NCBI GenBank assembly: GCA_963920705.1
Contig: OY987233.1
Coordinates: 3,028,001 to 3,092,000, forward strand
Length of the DNA: 64,000 nucleotides
Origin: Odiellus spinosus
Taxonomy: Eukaryota; Arthropoda; Arachnida; Opiliones; Phalangiidae
Direction: 5' to 3'
Part shown: positions 46,867 through 58,564 of the stretch, piece by piece
Layout of the letters: every line of letters starts with the position of its first letter
How positions within the stretch are numbered: position 1 is the first letter of the stretch
Position numbers and translations under genes: made by a program
The notes under the pieces: generated by a model
The model's database searches: none
The model's input: only the letters and a program-made list of their open reading frames with translations
What the model was told of the DNA's origin: nothing

Positions 46867-49818
46867 GTTTTAGCTTCAAACGTCGAAGTAACGTTTCTAA
46901 TTCAATTTGTTTTAGCACAAGCCCCGCCGACTCGTCCCCGACAACGGGTAAGACGGTTAAAGACACTCGATGGGTGACTAAATTAATTTTACATCGTAAT
47001 TTGGGGTGTTTTAGGATGTCGTCGAACGGGATGGTCTCCGATGAGCGTTTCTTTCGGCAGCGACTCGGACTTCAGCCTGAACGAAAGTGAAAAAGAAACC
47101 GAGCGGGAAAAGCTCTACAACGAGGTCGTGGACGAGATGGCCAAGAACACTGATCAAGTCATCACCTTCCGCAAACTCTACCCTCCAAAGACGACCACCA
47201 AGACCGTAGCCTCGAGGGCCTTTTCCAACTTTCTCGGTAAGTCAATCCACTCGATTTTATTTTTGGGTAACGTTTAAGGGTTAGGAAGGTCAAACGGCAA
47301 ATCATGGGCTCGAAACGGGGTCAAAAAGGCATTGAAATAATAGTTTTTTTAAATATCATTGAAATGATAGTTTTTGGTAAAAAAATCATTGAAATTCAAA
47401 GAATTGGCCCAAAAAATCATTGAATTTCAAATTTTTGGTCGAACAATCATTGAAATTCCAATTTTTGCTCAAAATATCATTGATATGATAGATTTTGGTC
47501 CAAAAATCATTGAAATTCAAATTTTTCCTCCGAAAATAATTAAAATGATAAATTTTGGTCCGAAAATCATTGAAATTCAAAGTTTAGTTCAAAAAATCTT
47601 TGAAATTTTGGTCGAAAAATTGAGAGTAATTTAAAAATAGTATGAAAGTGTGAAAATCGAGATTAAATATTTTTAATTGTTTAATGGGAATTGCGTAGAA
47701 TTGGAAAAACGCGACTATTTGGTGTTGAACCAAAACGAATTTTTGGGGGAAATTGTGATCAAAATGGGATCCAAAAAATTCCCATAAACTTTTCAAACGC
47801 GTCCATTTCATCGTTTCATATTTCATACGTTCAAGTCATCAAATCTCATATAATATTGTTAAATATAATCCATATTTTAAATTCTAGTTTAGTTAACTCC
47901 TACATTTTAGGCAAAGTTCAAAGTTCAAACGTTTCAAATTCAATTTAAAAAAACAAAAAAAAAAAAAAAAACATTTTTTTATTCGTTAAATTTTAACGAA
48001 AAAATTAAATTTTTCAGTTTATTTTTAATACCGGATTAATATTAATATTAAATTAAATTTTATTAGTCGCAATTTTAATTTTAAGTTTTAAGTTTAAACT
48101 AAATATATTTTAATTCCAGTTTAATTATTATTACATTTAATTTTAATAATTTAACTTTTTTCATTATTGAGGTTTTAATTAATTTAAATTTTTAATTAAA
48201 TGAAATTTTAATTATTTTTAGCTTCTTATATGATTTTTAATTTAAAAAATAAAGGTGAAGTTGAAAGTTCAAACTTAATACCAGTTGCTAGTCAAAAAAT
48301 TCAATTTAATTAAAATCATTAAATTTATTCCCGGTTTAATTAAATTTATTTTTAATTAATTGAGATTAAAAGAGCTCCTAATATAATTAGAGTAATTAAT
48401 CATTAAAAATTTTAAAGTTTTATTTAATCGCAAAGTTAAGCGATTGTTTTTTTTTTTTTTTATTATTCATTTAAGTCATTTTAAATTTTTTTGTTACTCG
48501 GAAGAAAGATGTAGGCCTAAATACAAAGCCTTATTATATAATTTTTTTAATTTTTGAATTAAAAACCAAACTTTTTATACGAAATTCTATTTGTTTTTGT
48601 GTGAGCTCGTCTTTGCCAAATTAACGAGTTTAATAACGATATAGATTTTCCAAAACCAATTAAGAGAGCGCGAGTAGAATGTGACTAGGTTTTATTAAGA
48701 ATTAGAATATTTGGTATCCCTAAGGACCCGATTCGAAATAAACTTGTCATATACCTTTTGGTAAATCGCGGAATTTTCGAAAAACTTCTGTTTTACCTTC
48801 TGTTTATATTTGTAGCTTAGACGTTTCTCTTTAAGAATTTAGCCACGATTCAACCCTAACCTTTAGCGATAAGTCGCCAGCTCAATTTTAGTTCCAAATG
48901 AATAAAATAATTTTTTGGCAAGGCGCGCTAGGCTCTTTAGTTAACTTTAAATCAATTTTTTCGCTCTTTTTGATGGTGCTTAGAATTTGCACCAGGCTGA
49001 TTTTGTAGCTTTGACGGTTCTCTGTAAGAATTTAGCCACGATTCAACCCTAGCCTTAAAGTCGGATAATTTTAAGATATTTTAAAAAGTCAGGGAATTTC
49101 AAGATCTTTCGAGAAGCCAGGAAATTACCATCATTGCGGAAAAGATTCTCAGCTGACGGCGTGTCAGTTTTTTATAGATTACAACAAAGATACGCGTGCG
49201 AAAACGTTTGGTGAACGCGATTATATCAAAAATTAAAGGTTAAAAATTGGGTAGCATTAGTCAGGGAAAATCCTTTGAATAGGTCAGGGAATTTGAATCT
49301 AAAAAAACTGCGCCAACCCTTATATTGATAAAATTTGTATTGATCCTTTAATATCGCGCTAGATTTGTACCTAATGTTGGCTCATTTATCTAGCCTGGAA
49401 TATTGGGCGCGATTCAGCAAAGCGTATATTTAGTTCCTAATTAATGTTTAACCGTATCGCGTAACTCTCCCTTTATAATTTTGAGGCTGCAGCTGTTCCT
49501 CGTTTTCCCACTAAAACACTCGAATCAATTTGATAAAACAAGTATAGGTCTATAGTAGGCGAAATTACCCGACCAATTTATGGTATTTATCTATAAATCA
49601 TATACGGGTTTTTACGTCGCGTTTATCCGAACAATACTTCACGGATCATTATATTATGATTATTAGGTACTAATGTGGTATTTTGCGCAGCAGGTTTTAA
49701 AGTTTGCCACCCGGGGTAATTAGCGAACAAAAACTCTGTTATTGTTTTGGAGCAACGCCACCAAGACTTATTCCGGAAACGAATGGATCTAGAAATTTTA
49801 ATCCTCCGTGGCGTATGA
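38068..49818 (+). CDS. REC8: REC8-like meiotic alpha-kleisin
   Basis: Kleisin subunit that closes the cohesin ring by bridging SMC3 and SMC1 and is cut by separase. Seventeen exons: 38068-38120, 38276-38344, 40208-40344, 40411-40492, 41650-41756, 42518-42639, 42757-42905, 44210-44429, 45225-45302, 45393-45480, 45951-46007, 46081-46325, 46400-46433, 46772-46796, 46916-46947, 47015-47236, 49724-49818 (604 aa, phase kept throughout). The N-terminal SMC3-binding domain begins MFYPDYILTARPEIALYWLA. It has VGKGCDYI where REC8 has VVKTCEEI, then LRTSSHLILGLIRVYHLQV. The middle is Pro/Asp/Arg-rich. The C-terminal winged helix for SMC1 spans about residues 500-604 (ITFRKLYPP, VASRAFSNFL, VIVLEQRHQDLFRKRMDLEI). 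The last exon lies 2.5 kb away and was found by phase and family fit. Exon 15 could instead start at 46874 (14 more residues, same frame). RAD21L or divergent RAD21 is the alternative. Confidence 0.8.
38693..38773. mobile_element. 81-bp element made of two fused TIRs
   Basis: catagcctcctcgatcgcgc and its complement meet at tatagcgcgagc to give an almost perfect 81-bp palindrome: the two TIRs of the CATAGCC family with no interior. It is flanked by the 7-bp repeat ttctaag on both sides (38686-38692 and 38774-38780), so it was inserted as a unit. It lies in intron 2 of the REC8-like gene. Confidence 0.85.
39611..39730 (+). mobile_element. Retroposon 3' end, second copy
   Basis: ggcggctcaccagatgggag cacagt followed by A-rich sequence parallels 33593-33730. 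An attcaagattcaagattttatt stretch precedes it. Not classifiable further. Confidence 0.4.
40639..41311. mobile_element. Compound palindrome with ACCATGGATGTATAAAG ends
   Basis: Three copies of the accatggatgtataaa end are present (40639 and 40875 forward, 41290-41311 inverted), plus one truncated inverted end at 41180-41195. The 40660-40868 arm (acgtgcagac, gaagtgtaccattacgtcac) is inverted at 40975-41180, and the 40890-40990 arm (gttcatggatattgcactcc, atctagtaacgatg) is inverted at 41196-41300. This gives two interleaved foldback elements in intron 4 of the REC8-like gene. Confidence 0.65.
41830..42160. repeat. Degenerate ~30-bp tandem repeat in intron 5
   Basis: About ten imperfect units of agaaagggaaaagttaaaa followed by taggccaaat. 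Purine-rich on the plus strand; noncoding. Confidence 0.75.
42906..44160. repeat. Minisatellite of intron 7, ~40-bp and 81-bp units
   Basis: Units built from gtcaggggaaaatcagataa, tttgaatattagaccaaa and variants fill nearly the whole intron. From about 43594 to 43960 a higher-order unit of 81 bases (ggggaaaatcagataacttc ... ttgaatatttgaccaaaat) is repeated four to five times with almost no change, indicating recent expansion. The unit length is a multiple of three, so a 128-codon repetitive frame arises by chance. Confidence 0.85.
44496..44616. mobile_element. Fragment of the TTAA foldback element
   Basis: taagcctattttgttggtta to attaggttgcgttatccctt matches the right arm of 7125-7559 and 56538-56966. 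The left arm is absent. In intron 8 of the REC8-like gene. Confidence 0.55.
45560..45895. repeat. GTTTAGTTTAGTTTAAA simple repeat in intron 10
   Basis: Tandem array of 11-21-base units made from tttagtttag and tttaaag, most regular at 45720-45880. Low complexity and noncoding. Confidence 0.75.
47330..47625. repeat. Degenerate ATCATTGAAATTCAAA repeat in last intron
   Basis: About eight units of atcattgaaattcaaatttt with ttggtccaaaa spacers. The two overlapping frames over it (both strands) have 15-residue periodicity and are artefacts of the repeat. Confidence 0.7.
47626..49723. other. Last intron of the REC8-like gene
   Basis: Very AT-rich to 48600. The words gtagcttagacgtttctctt (48814) and gtagctttgacggttctctg (49006), each followed by aagaatttagccacgattca, are two copies of a short dispersed repeat. 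Weak agtcagggaatt words (49085-49290) resemble the interior of the 57255 element. No other gene seen. Confidence 0.45.
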
Positions 49819-49920
49819 TTCGTTACGATCGATTAAAAGAAACCCGGAGTTAAAAACTCCTTTGAAATCGGCTTTATAGTTTAACCGTATTTTTATGAAA
49901 ACGCAATTTTTAATTTCAAC

Positions 49921-50224
49921 TTAAAGGGGCCCTATCTGCTCCAAAATTTTCCCCTTTAAAATACTCTTCCATTGAGTTGGGAAAATCTCGTTTAACGTCG
50001 TTTTTTTTCAAGCTTAGCAGACGACGTTGTACAAAACAAATTGTACAATTTAAGCTAAGCTGAGTGCAAGGGAAGAGTACATATATATACCCAACTCAAT
50101 GTACTCTTCCCTTGCACTCAGCTTAGCTTAAATTGTACAATTTGTTTGTACAACGTCGTCTGCTAAGCTTGAAAAAAAGCGACGTTAAACGAGATTTTTT
50201 TAAAACCGCAGATAGTCCCTTTAA
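49921..50224. mobile_element. TTAA-bounded palindrome, GGGGCCCTATCTGC ends
   Basis: TTAAAGGGGCCCTATCTGC and GCAGATAGTCCCTTTAA bound long inverse arms that include cgtttaacgtcg, aagcttagcagacgacgttg, caaattgtacaatttaagct and tgcaagggaagagtacat. The centre is atatatataccc. Half-similar solitary sequences lie at 44880-45020 and 52935-53070. It lies just past the REC8-like stop codon and may be within its 3' UTR. Confidence 0.8.
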
Positions 50225-50430
50225 TAAACGCATCAAGTTCGAATAACGCTAACAGACTTATATTTCACAAGCCTGATCTACAACTTAGTTAAACTAGCGG
50301 GAAATTACGTTTTTTCTACGTTTCTAGATCAAATTTGGTCTCTTTTCTAAAAGTAAATCGAGATTTATGTAAAATAGGCAATTTTTAAATTGAATAGCGG
50401 ACGACGTTAGAGATGTTAAGATTGGAGGTC

Positions 50431-51570
50431 AATTCTATGAACGCGATAGCGTTCAATGTTATGGGCCCATCATCATCTGTAATGTTATTTCACAAATTCA
50501 GCCTAGCCAATCAGAACGCTCCATCTCCCCATTGAAATAACATTAAAATCGACTCTTTCGAGGACATGTCCCTTGCATCACAGAACTAAAAGAGGAATTA
50601 TTTGTTACGGTTAAAACCAATTTTAAATGGTAGAGCAAGGTTCGAATGTGTGCCTTTTCCAAGTTTCATTTAAAAATATGAAGTCTAAGTATTTTAAAAT
50701 TAATTCTGAAGTTGACCCTTTTTTTGGTACTTAGCTGGTTTCGCGCATGGCCAAATTCGTAATGTTATTCTATGGGATTTGGTTTTTTGAAAGTGGCTTA
50801 CCTTTCAGGTTTATTTTCTAATACTTCCGGATATTTTTAAAATTTGGATTTTCCGTGTGGTATGAATTAAGATTCGAGCTTTATTTTAAGACTAATTTCA
50901 TAATAATACACCGATTAGTTGGCCCACAATATATTCATGAAAAAGGAGGGAACAACAAGGCGGAGAAATAGATTCGCCAAAAACCTAAGCCTAATTTGAC
51001 AAATTAGGCTTAGAAGGATATGGCCAAGAAGGATCAGATAAGGAGAGGAAAAGTGGGAACGGCGCGGCTCCTACTGCGTCGGCCTAAACTCCCACTCTGG
51101 GAGAACGGGGGACAGACGGGGGTAGAGATGCTTCGTGGTAAATTGTTGTCACGTGGGTAAAACGAATCCTTTATGAGACGCGCTAGCTAGCGACCACGTG
51201 ACAACAGTTTACCTCGAGAATTTCCTATCCCACCTTTCCACCCGAGTGGGAGGTTGGCTCTTCTCTCTCTAACTCAATGCAGCCCCACTTTTCCTCTCCT
51301 TATCTGATCCTTCTTGATATGGCTTTTTAAAATCACGAGCAGGAGCGCGCTTGATTTGAACGCTAATGACCTAATTTCTCCTCCTTCATATTTTTCCCGT
51401 TTTTATAAATAGACTGTGGCCAAACTAATCGGTGTAAAATTATGAAATTAATCTTAAATTAAAGCCCGAAAAATATCTGGAAGCATTAGAAAATAATTCT
51501 GAAAGGTAAGTCTCTTACAAAAAATCTAAATCCCATAGAATAACATTATGTTTCAATTTCTCCGCCTTAA
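50431..51570. repeat. Dispersed repeat copy 2, foldback, carrying an insertion
   Basis: Matches 34906-35575, then continues to 51570, where taagattcgagctttatttt and atacttccggatatttttaa of the left part recur inverted (51440-51520). The full unit is thus a foldback element. It is interrupted at 51025-51316 by another element. Confidence 0.75.
51025..51316. mobile_element. CAAGAAGGATCAGATAAGG TIR element, complete
   Basis: The 292-bp element begins caagaaggatcagataagga and ends with its complement. Mirror blocks include ctcccactctgggagaacgg / cacccgagtgggaggt and gtcacgtgggtaaaacgaat. The centre is gacgcgctagctagcg. The 7-bp repeat atatggc flanks it (51018-51024 and 51317-51323). The uninterrupted target is at 35497. 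Confidence 0.88.
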
Positions 51571-51589
51571 AAGTACTCTCCTTTTTAAA

Positions 51590-52165
51590 AATGAGTGAAA
51601 TTCCGAACGACAATAAGGAAGGTATTAACATAAAAAATAATGAAAAAATTAATTGGAATTTAGTTTAAAAGGTAATGGAAAATTATAAAGATTTCACTGC
51701 GGCTGTCGGAGGTATTAACATCAAAAATGATGGAAAAATTAATTTAAATTTGGTTTAAAGGGCAATGGGGAAAATATAAAGATTTCACTGCGGCTGTCGG
51801 AGGTATTAACATCAAAATTGATGAAAAAATTAATTTAAATTTGGTTTAAAGGGCAATGGGGAAAATATAAAGATTTCACTGCGGCTGTCGGAGGTATTAA
51901 CATCAAAATTGTTGAAAAAATTAATTTAAATTTGGTTTAAAGGGCAATGGGGAAAATATAAAGATTTCACTGCGGCTGTCGGAGGTATTAACATCAAAAT
52001 TGATGAAAAAATTAATTTAAATTTGGTTTAAAGGGCAATGGGAAAAATGTAGAGATTTGACTGAATCAAGTGTGGCTGCCGCAGCTATTAACATCAAAAA
52101 TTATGAAAAAAATTATTTTAATTGGGTTTAAAAGGCAATGGTAAAAATGTAGAGATTTGACTGAA
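51590..52165. repeat. 91-bp minisatellite
   Basis: Five to six tandem units with period 91: atttcactgcggctgtcgga begins at 51691, 51782, 51873 and 51964. Units carry ggtattaacatcaaaa, attaatttaaatttggttta and aagggcaatggggaaaatat. The central units are almost identical and the outer ones diverged. Confidence 0.88.
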
Positions 52166-52224
52166 TCACTTTTTAAAGGGCTAGTCTTTTAATATAACTT
52201 TCGTGTTAGACTGAAGTGACAGAT

Positions 52225-53530
52225 ATTATATCAAAAATGTCTTTGCGAACAAAGACCCAGAAGGACATGTTATGGCCTTGAATGTCTGAAGTGACAGATA
52301 TTTAATTTTCTTTTAAAACATTAAATTTAAATACAATTAAATTTTCTTTTAAAACATGAAATTTAAATATAATTAGATTTTCTTTTAAAACGAAATTTAA
52401 ATATAATCACAATCTGGCACGATTTAGAGTTTCAAATTTCAAAACAACTGATTTTATTCACTCGGAAATATTTAAGAAAAAACATAACAGACGATTTTCT
52501 CCCTTTGACGCTTAACATTAAATTTCGCTTAATTATTTTTCAGCGATTACGTGTGAAACAAAATGAAACTTTTCGTTCGATAGAAAAATTTACTTAATTT
52601 AGCTTTGGCTTTAGGCATAGAATCAAAGTTCTATAATCTGATCTCATACCTTAATTGGATAATGTTTTCTATGGATAATGTTTTATTATAACTCCTCGAC
52701 TTTAGTCGAGGCAATTCGTTCATGTTAGCTTATGAATGCTTATACAAGGAATTTAAAGGGAATAAAAATTCCCCATATTTTAATTTTTAATTTAGGTTGC
52801 AAACGAACAAACCTAATTCATGGATAATGTTTTATTATAACTCCTAATAACTAATTAGTGGTCCCTTGTGGAAATCATCATTTAAATTGTACGGTTTTAA
52901 TGAAAAGAAAAATGAAAGTATTACAATTTATTTAAAAACCTTATCCGCTCTAAAATTCGTCGCTTTGAATTTCTCTTCCCTTGCGCGCACAATATAGCTT
53001 TGAAAGTACAAATTGTTATGGTTTGCGTCGTCTGCTAAGTTAAAGAAGGTGACTTTAAACGGGCTTTAAAAAACAAATTTCCCATGATCATATACCCATT
53101 CCAATAAACCGGCGAGTATTTTTAACGATCCGTTTAATTGCGAGTTGTGGAAATTCGGGTTAAATTAAGAAAACAAATACTGAAAAATAACAGTTCAATA
53201 CACGTTTTCCCTGAAAAATAATTAAGCGAAATTTAATGTTAAGCGTCAATGGGAGAAAATCGTCTGTTATGTTTTTTCTTAAATATTTCCGAGTGAATAA
53301 AATCAGTTGTTTTGAAATTTGAAAATCTAAATCGTGCAAGATTGTGATTATATTTAAATTTCGTTTTAAAAGAAAATCTAATTATATTTAAATTTCATGT
53401 TTTAAAAGAAAATTTAATTGTATTTAAATTTAATGTTTTAAAAGAAAATTAAATATCTGTCACTTCAGACATTCAAGGCCATAACATGTCCTTCTGGGTC
53501 TTTGTTCGCAAAGACATTTTTGATATAATC
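52225..53530. mobile_element. 1.3-kb foldback element
   Basis: attatatcaaaaatgtcttt at 52225 and its complement at 53510-53530 bound arms of about 325 bases: ggacatgttatggccttgaa, atttaattttcttttaaaac and cagacgattttctccc are all mirrored. The 640-base middle is not inverted and contains the truncated relative of the 49921 element (52935-53070). The sequence after the right arm (53529-53568) is a piece of the 51025 family. Confidence 0.75.
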
Positions 53531-53581
53531 CTTTATGAGACGCGCTAGCTAGCGACCACGTGACAACAGAGGAAAGATTGA

Positions 53582-53587
53582 TTTATT
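53582..53587 (-). terminator. Candidate poly(A) signal of the TERB1-like gene
   Basis: tttatt on plus reads AATAAA on minus, about 115 bases beyond the stop codon. Confidence 0.4.
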
Positions 53588-53702
53588 TTTAAATCAAACA
53601 AACAAAACTTTTAGTGTTAAAGAAAAAACTATATTTAAAACATCACTTTTTGTTCACGTAGAAAATAATAAAATAGTAAATTAAAAATTAAAGGATAATA
53701 TA

Positions 53703-56700
53703 TTAATGAAATGTTTGGCTATTCAAATATTCCTCACGGGCTCCGTGGTACCAGGCCAAGAAACGCGCTTCCAGTTCAAGCTTCAATTTGTGATATGGAC
53801 AAGCGTGGATTTCCAGCATGGCTTTGTAGTTTCGGCAGTCAACCCTTTCCAGCCCCAGTTCTTCGGGAGTATTGCAACCTTATATGATAAGCATTAAAAA
53901 CGTGTTATGGATCCATATTAAAATCTAGTTTATGAATGTAAGCTTAAAGCAACGCTATTAAAAGCTTGCGGCCGACTGCTTTTAACCTTTGGCAGTCGTT
54001 TTAGTTAAAGAGTGTCACCATAGAATAAGTAAATAGGAATCTCAATGGTGTAGAAGCGACTCCCGCGAGATCGCGGCAATCCTGGGGGCTAGAACTGAAC
54101 ACTAAAATCGGGCTAAGCTCGCACTACTCCAAGCTTCGGAAATAGTTGAGCAAATAAATTGAGCAGCGCCTCTACTGTTCGGCTTCAGCCGGCAGGATCG
54201 CTGCATTCTCGCGGGATTGACTTTGTCTCATTGAAGTTTCCTATCTATATACAAAAATATTTAACCGTTTTCTCGGAAAGACGATTTGAGATTTTACCCA
54301 TTTTTTCGAGAAAAATTTGAATTCCCAGAAGGGGATTGGCCAATTTTCGCGGGAATTATAGTTCATGCCGAAATTGTAGTTCTATCTATCGAGAAAAGCG
54401 CGCGAATTTCCGAGTGCGCCAATCTTTATTACATTTTACGAAAGTATGAGAAAAAGTTGTATATTATAAAAAATGTGTCATGATCAAATGCGTGATCTGA
54501 AACTAATAGTTAAGGTACCTAAATGAATTCTTTAGAATTTGAATAGCTTACCCGCGCAGATAATGTTTCTTTCTGGTTTATTGACGGTTGCTATATCTGA
54601 ATCGGACTGATTCTTCAAAATATTGCTCGCAGACTTGTACAAAGCTCTACTTTCAGAGGAATCATCCAAACGTTCAAATTCCGTTAAATTGTACACATTT
54701 TTCTTCTTCAATTCATCATTGGGTTTCTTGAACCTTTTACGTTTAAGTTTGTCGTGACCTACCGGTACGGGTTTTAACATGTTCCTCGTGTCGCTTGATT
54801 TTGAGGATGAGTCAGCAAAAGCCAGGTTACCTTTAGTGGGTGTTTCAAATTGGGAAAGTAATATTGGTTTTCTACTTTCGTTAGCGTTTGATATAGAAGA
54901 TCTGATAGTTAAACCAGTTTTCAAGGAACATCTTTTGTGAATGATCTTTGGGGCTTTATTTTTAAAAACGTTTATTGTCGACGAATCGACGCTAGATACA
55001 ATTGTAGTTGTTTTATTGGGCATGTTTTTAGCTTTGACCAGTGTAGAATTGGTAAATTTTGGTTGAGCTTGCGAAATTTTGTATTCTGATCGAGTGCTCA
55101 ATGTTTGTTCCGCTTTTGCTAGTCGTTTCGTAGGTTTTTGAGCATTTGATTCTGGTTTGAGCAGCGAGTTTCGAGGAGGTACTGATGGTCTCACTTGCGG
55201 GACGTTATCCAATTCCTTTGCTGATTCTAAAATGGTTTGAGGAGGTTTTAGAGGAACCTCATTCCTTTTCGACGATTGGCCGTCACTAGGTTTGAGCAGT
55301 GAGTTTTGAGGAGGTACTTGGGTGGTTACGATATCCAATTCTAAAATGGTTTGAGGAACGTCATTCATTGGCGATGATTGTCCATGTGAACGAGCTTGGG
55401 TATGAATTGATGTTGTTGAAATACTAGCAACATTAATATTGCGTTGTTCCGGTGAAACAACCTTTGGTTCTGATAGTAAAAGCGGATTTGATTGGACAGA
55501 AGGCAAAATTTTGAGAGAATGAGTTTTCTTTTGAATCTTTTCTGAATTTGTTTCAGGTAGGACTAGTTTTAACGGAGCAATTATTGGTAATGACGAAGTT
55601 TTGCTGAAATTTCGAATTGAATCGATTTTATCGGTGTTACTGTTTTGTAGAAATAGATTTTCGTGTTGAAGATCGAGTCTTTTTTCTCCAGCAACAGTTT
55701 CGTTACGATTGATATCGACAAAAGAATTAATGTCAAGTTTCGATGATTCGTCGAAATTTGAAGTAATTGGAACAAAACCTTCAGACGATGTTTGCGAGCT
55801 TTGGCGGCTAACAGTGGGGCAAAAACGTTTAATCATTTTGAAAGGGTTATCCATCAAAGACGATGAAGAATCGTTTGAATCATTGGAGGTATGAAACGGC
55901 GAAGCATTTTGCAGTTGGTCAACAGATTTAATTGAATCTGTTCCGTCAATTTTAAGGAATTTAAGATGATCTACGGGGCTAAATTCGAATTCATTAGACG
56001 GAACTTGAAGAATTTTGGGTAGAGTCTTCGTATTTCCTGTACTGTCACCAAAGTACCATGGCTTTTGAGGATTTTGCGTGGGAGACTTATTGGCGAAGAG
56101 ATTACTTATGTCATCGCTCGAATCTAGGGCGCGTTTTATGGTTGGATATAGTACCAAATTTTCCGTAGCTAAACTACACGACATATTTGTACTCATTATG
56201 TCTTCATCTTCCGTGGTTTGCGTTACGTTTCTTGTATCTGGAAGTACAAAGATCTACTTGAAGTATAAGTTCTTTGTCTGAAACTAATTGATAAATTACA
56301 TGATTTGTTGACCAATTTAAATAAGAAAATTGTTGATGAAACAAGTTTCGAGTTTCCAATTTTCCACAAGTTTGCAAAAACCTTCTTTAAGTTTTTGTAA
56401 GTCGATAAAAATTGAAAGCAATCCTCTGTAATTATTAGCAAATATAATTAATCTAAAGTTAATCGGAAAATCGCTTCCCATCTAGAGGAGATTTCCGTTA
56501 ACTGACCACCCACTAAAAAACGATGGTTATAGACTATTTAAAGGGAGACTGCAACCTAATTACAAGTGATTTTTATCGTTTATAGGCCTAATCAACCGAT
56601 AAAAAGTTTACAATACACATACTAAACTAGAAATAAATTTAAAACTTACCCTGAAAATAGGCTTAGCGGGATTCATGGAGATCCTGAATTGCGTCCGCGT

Positions 56701-58529
56701 AAGGTCTAGCGACCAATGAGCAAAGGCCCGTCGTTCACGCCATATCTCCACGAGACTTACAATCGCGTGCGATTGGTCGCTAGACCTTACACGCGAGGAA
56801 ATCAGGACCTTCATGAATCCCTCTAAGCCTATTTTCAGGGTAAGTTTTCAATTTATTTATAGTTTAATATTTGTTTATAAATATTTTCACTAGTGGATTA
56901 GGCCTATTTAAACAATAAGGAATCGACAAAAAAATAACTGGTTGTGAGGTTGCATTCTCCCTTTAAGGCCTGGAGATTTCAGAAAAAATAATAAAAAATC
57001 TCCGACCAGTAGAGAAAAACGTATTTGAAAATTTGAAATTCCCATGCTAAAATCGCATAGAATGCGCCATAGGTTGGGTTGGGTTGCAATCTATGAGATT
57101 TTAACATGCAAACTTCAAATTTTGAAAGGCGTTTTTCTCAAACTTCCGATGGTTGAAGATTTTTTATGTATTTTTTCTGAACTCCCCAGGTCCTAATTAG
57201 TTCAACACCATCGTTATTTGGTGGGGGGTCGGTTATCGGAAACCTTGCCCAAATCAGGGTTCGTACATGACCTGGAAAACCTGGAAAAGTCAGGGAATTT
57301 GGAAATTGGTCCAAAAAGTCAGGGAATTTAAAAATTGGTCCAAAAAGTCAGGGAAAAGTCAGGGAATTTGGAAAGTGGCCCCAAAGGTCAGGGAAAAGTC
57401 AGGGAATTTGAAAATAGCCCAAATGGTCAGAGAAAATAAATATTTTGGTATGTGTCAAGGAACTGTTTATGATTGGTTTACCAATCAGTTTTAACGTAAT
57501 TATTATAAACTGAAAATATTGCCTAAAGATTCAAATTGTTTCTCATATTCTGAGTAAACTATCAGCTGACTCCGATTGATAAACTATGTCAAATAAAATG
57601 TGGGAATTGCCAGGAACTCAAGCTCGTAAGAATAATTTCATGAAAAAAATATTAAAATTTGTCAGGGAAATTATTTGGAAATAGTCAGGGAAAACCTGGA
57701 AAAGTCAGAGAAATTAACTTCCAAAATTTTGTACGAACCCTGCCAAATGTAGGTTAATTAAAGACACATCTTAATCAGACAATCGTTGAAAAGCTGTTCC
57801 ATTTTAAGTTCCAAGTTTCCCTTTAAGATGTCTCTTTAACCAAATCTTACTGGATATATTGACGCTATGACTTAAAATGTAAACAGCCAAGGTTTTGGCT
57901 TCGACACAAATATTTGGGTTTGCGAGTTGTTCCAGTAGTTTCTCGATAAAACCCAGTTTTAATCCGTGAAAAGCGTTGGTAGCTAAAAATGTAAATATGA
58001 GATAAATCTAACTTAAAAATAAAATTACGTACGGTGATCTTTAATCATGGATATATATAAGTTCAGTAAAGACAAAAGGGCATCTTCACAAGTCTGGTTG
58101 TCTTCGATGGTATCGAATTCTTTCATAACTCTTGTTAATGATCGAGCCAAGACGTGAAATACACCCATGGACCTCAAAGCGCATTTGATTTCTTCTGAAA
58201 TAAAAAGTAAAACAGACGTCACGCGTACATAAAAACAGAATCTAGGAGTTTTTTTTTTTCAATTTCTCGTGATTAAATTCGGGAGTTTGTTTCGAGATCA
58301 ACTGGACAAGGCCCGAATCGAGTTACTTGTCTACTAAAAATAAGGAAATATCTTACCGTTATTAGAAATCACAGAGTTAAGGAACGTGGCAATTTGTTTA
58401 ATAATCAACCAATCATTACTAGACTCAATCATATGGAAACAGAAGGTTTGAAGACTAGCGCAAATGTTTTGATTTTCTTCTGAAAGTTTACGATAAAACG
58501 ATTTTGAAAGGTCATGTGACTTACAATGT

Positions 58530-58564
<35 letters not shown>

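Noticed and set aside
47374..47634. Frames on both strands with repeated Ile/Phe/Lys pattern
   Set aside because: Artefacts of the ATCATTGAAATTCAAA tandem repeat within the last intron of the REC8-like gene.
49006..49075. Alternative last exon for the REC8-like gene (ALTVLCKNLATIQP)
   Set aside because: In phase, but the sequence is a short dispersed repeat also present at 48814 and has no kleisin resemblance; the exon at 49724-49818 fits the winged helix far better.
52548..52580. Alternative last exon after cag at 52547
   Set aside because: It gives only eight codons before a stop and lies at the arm edge of a foldback element.
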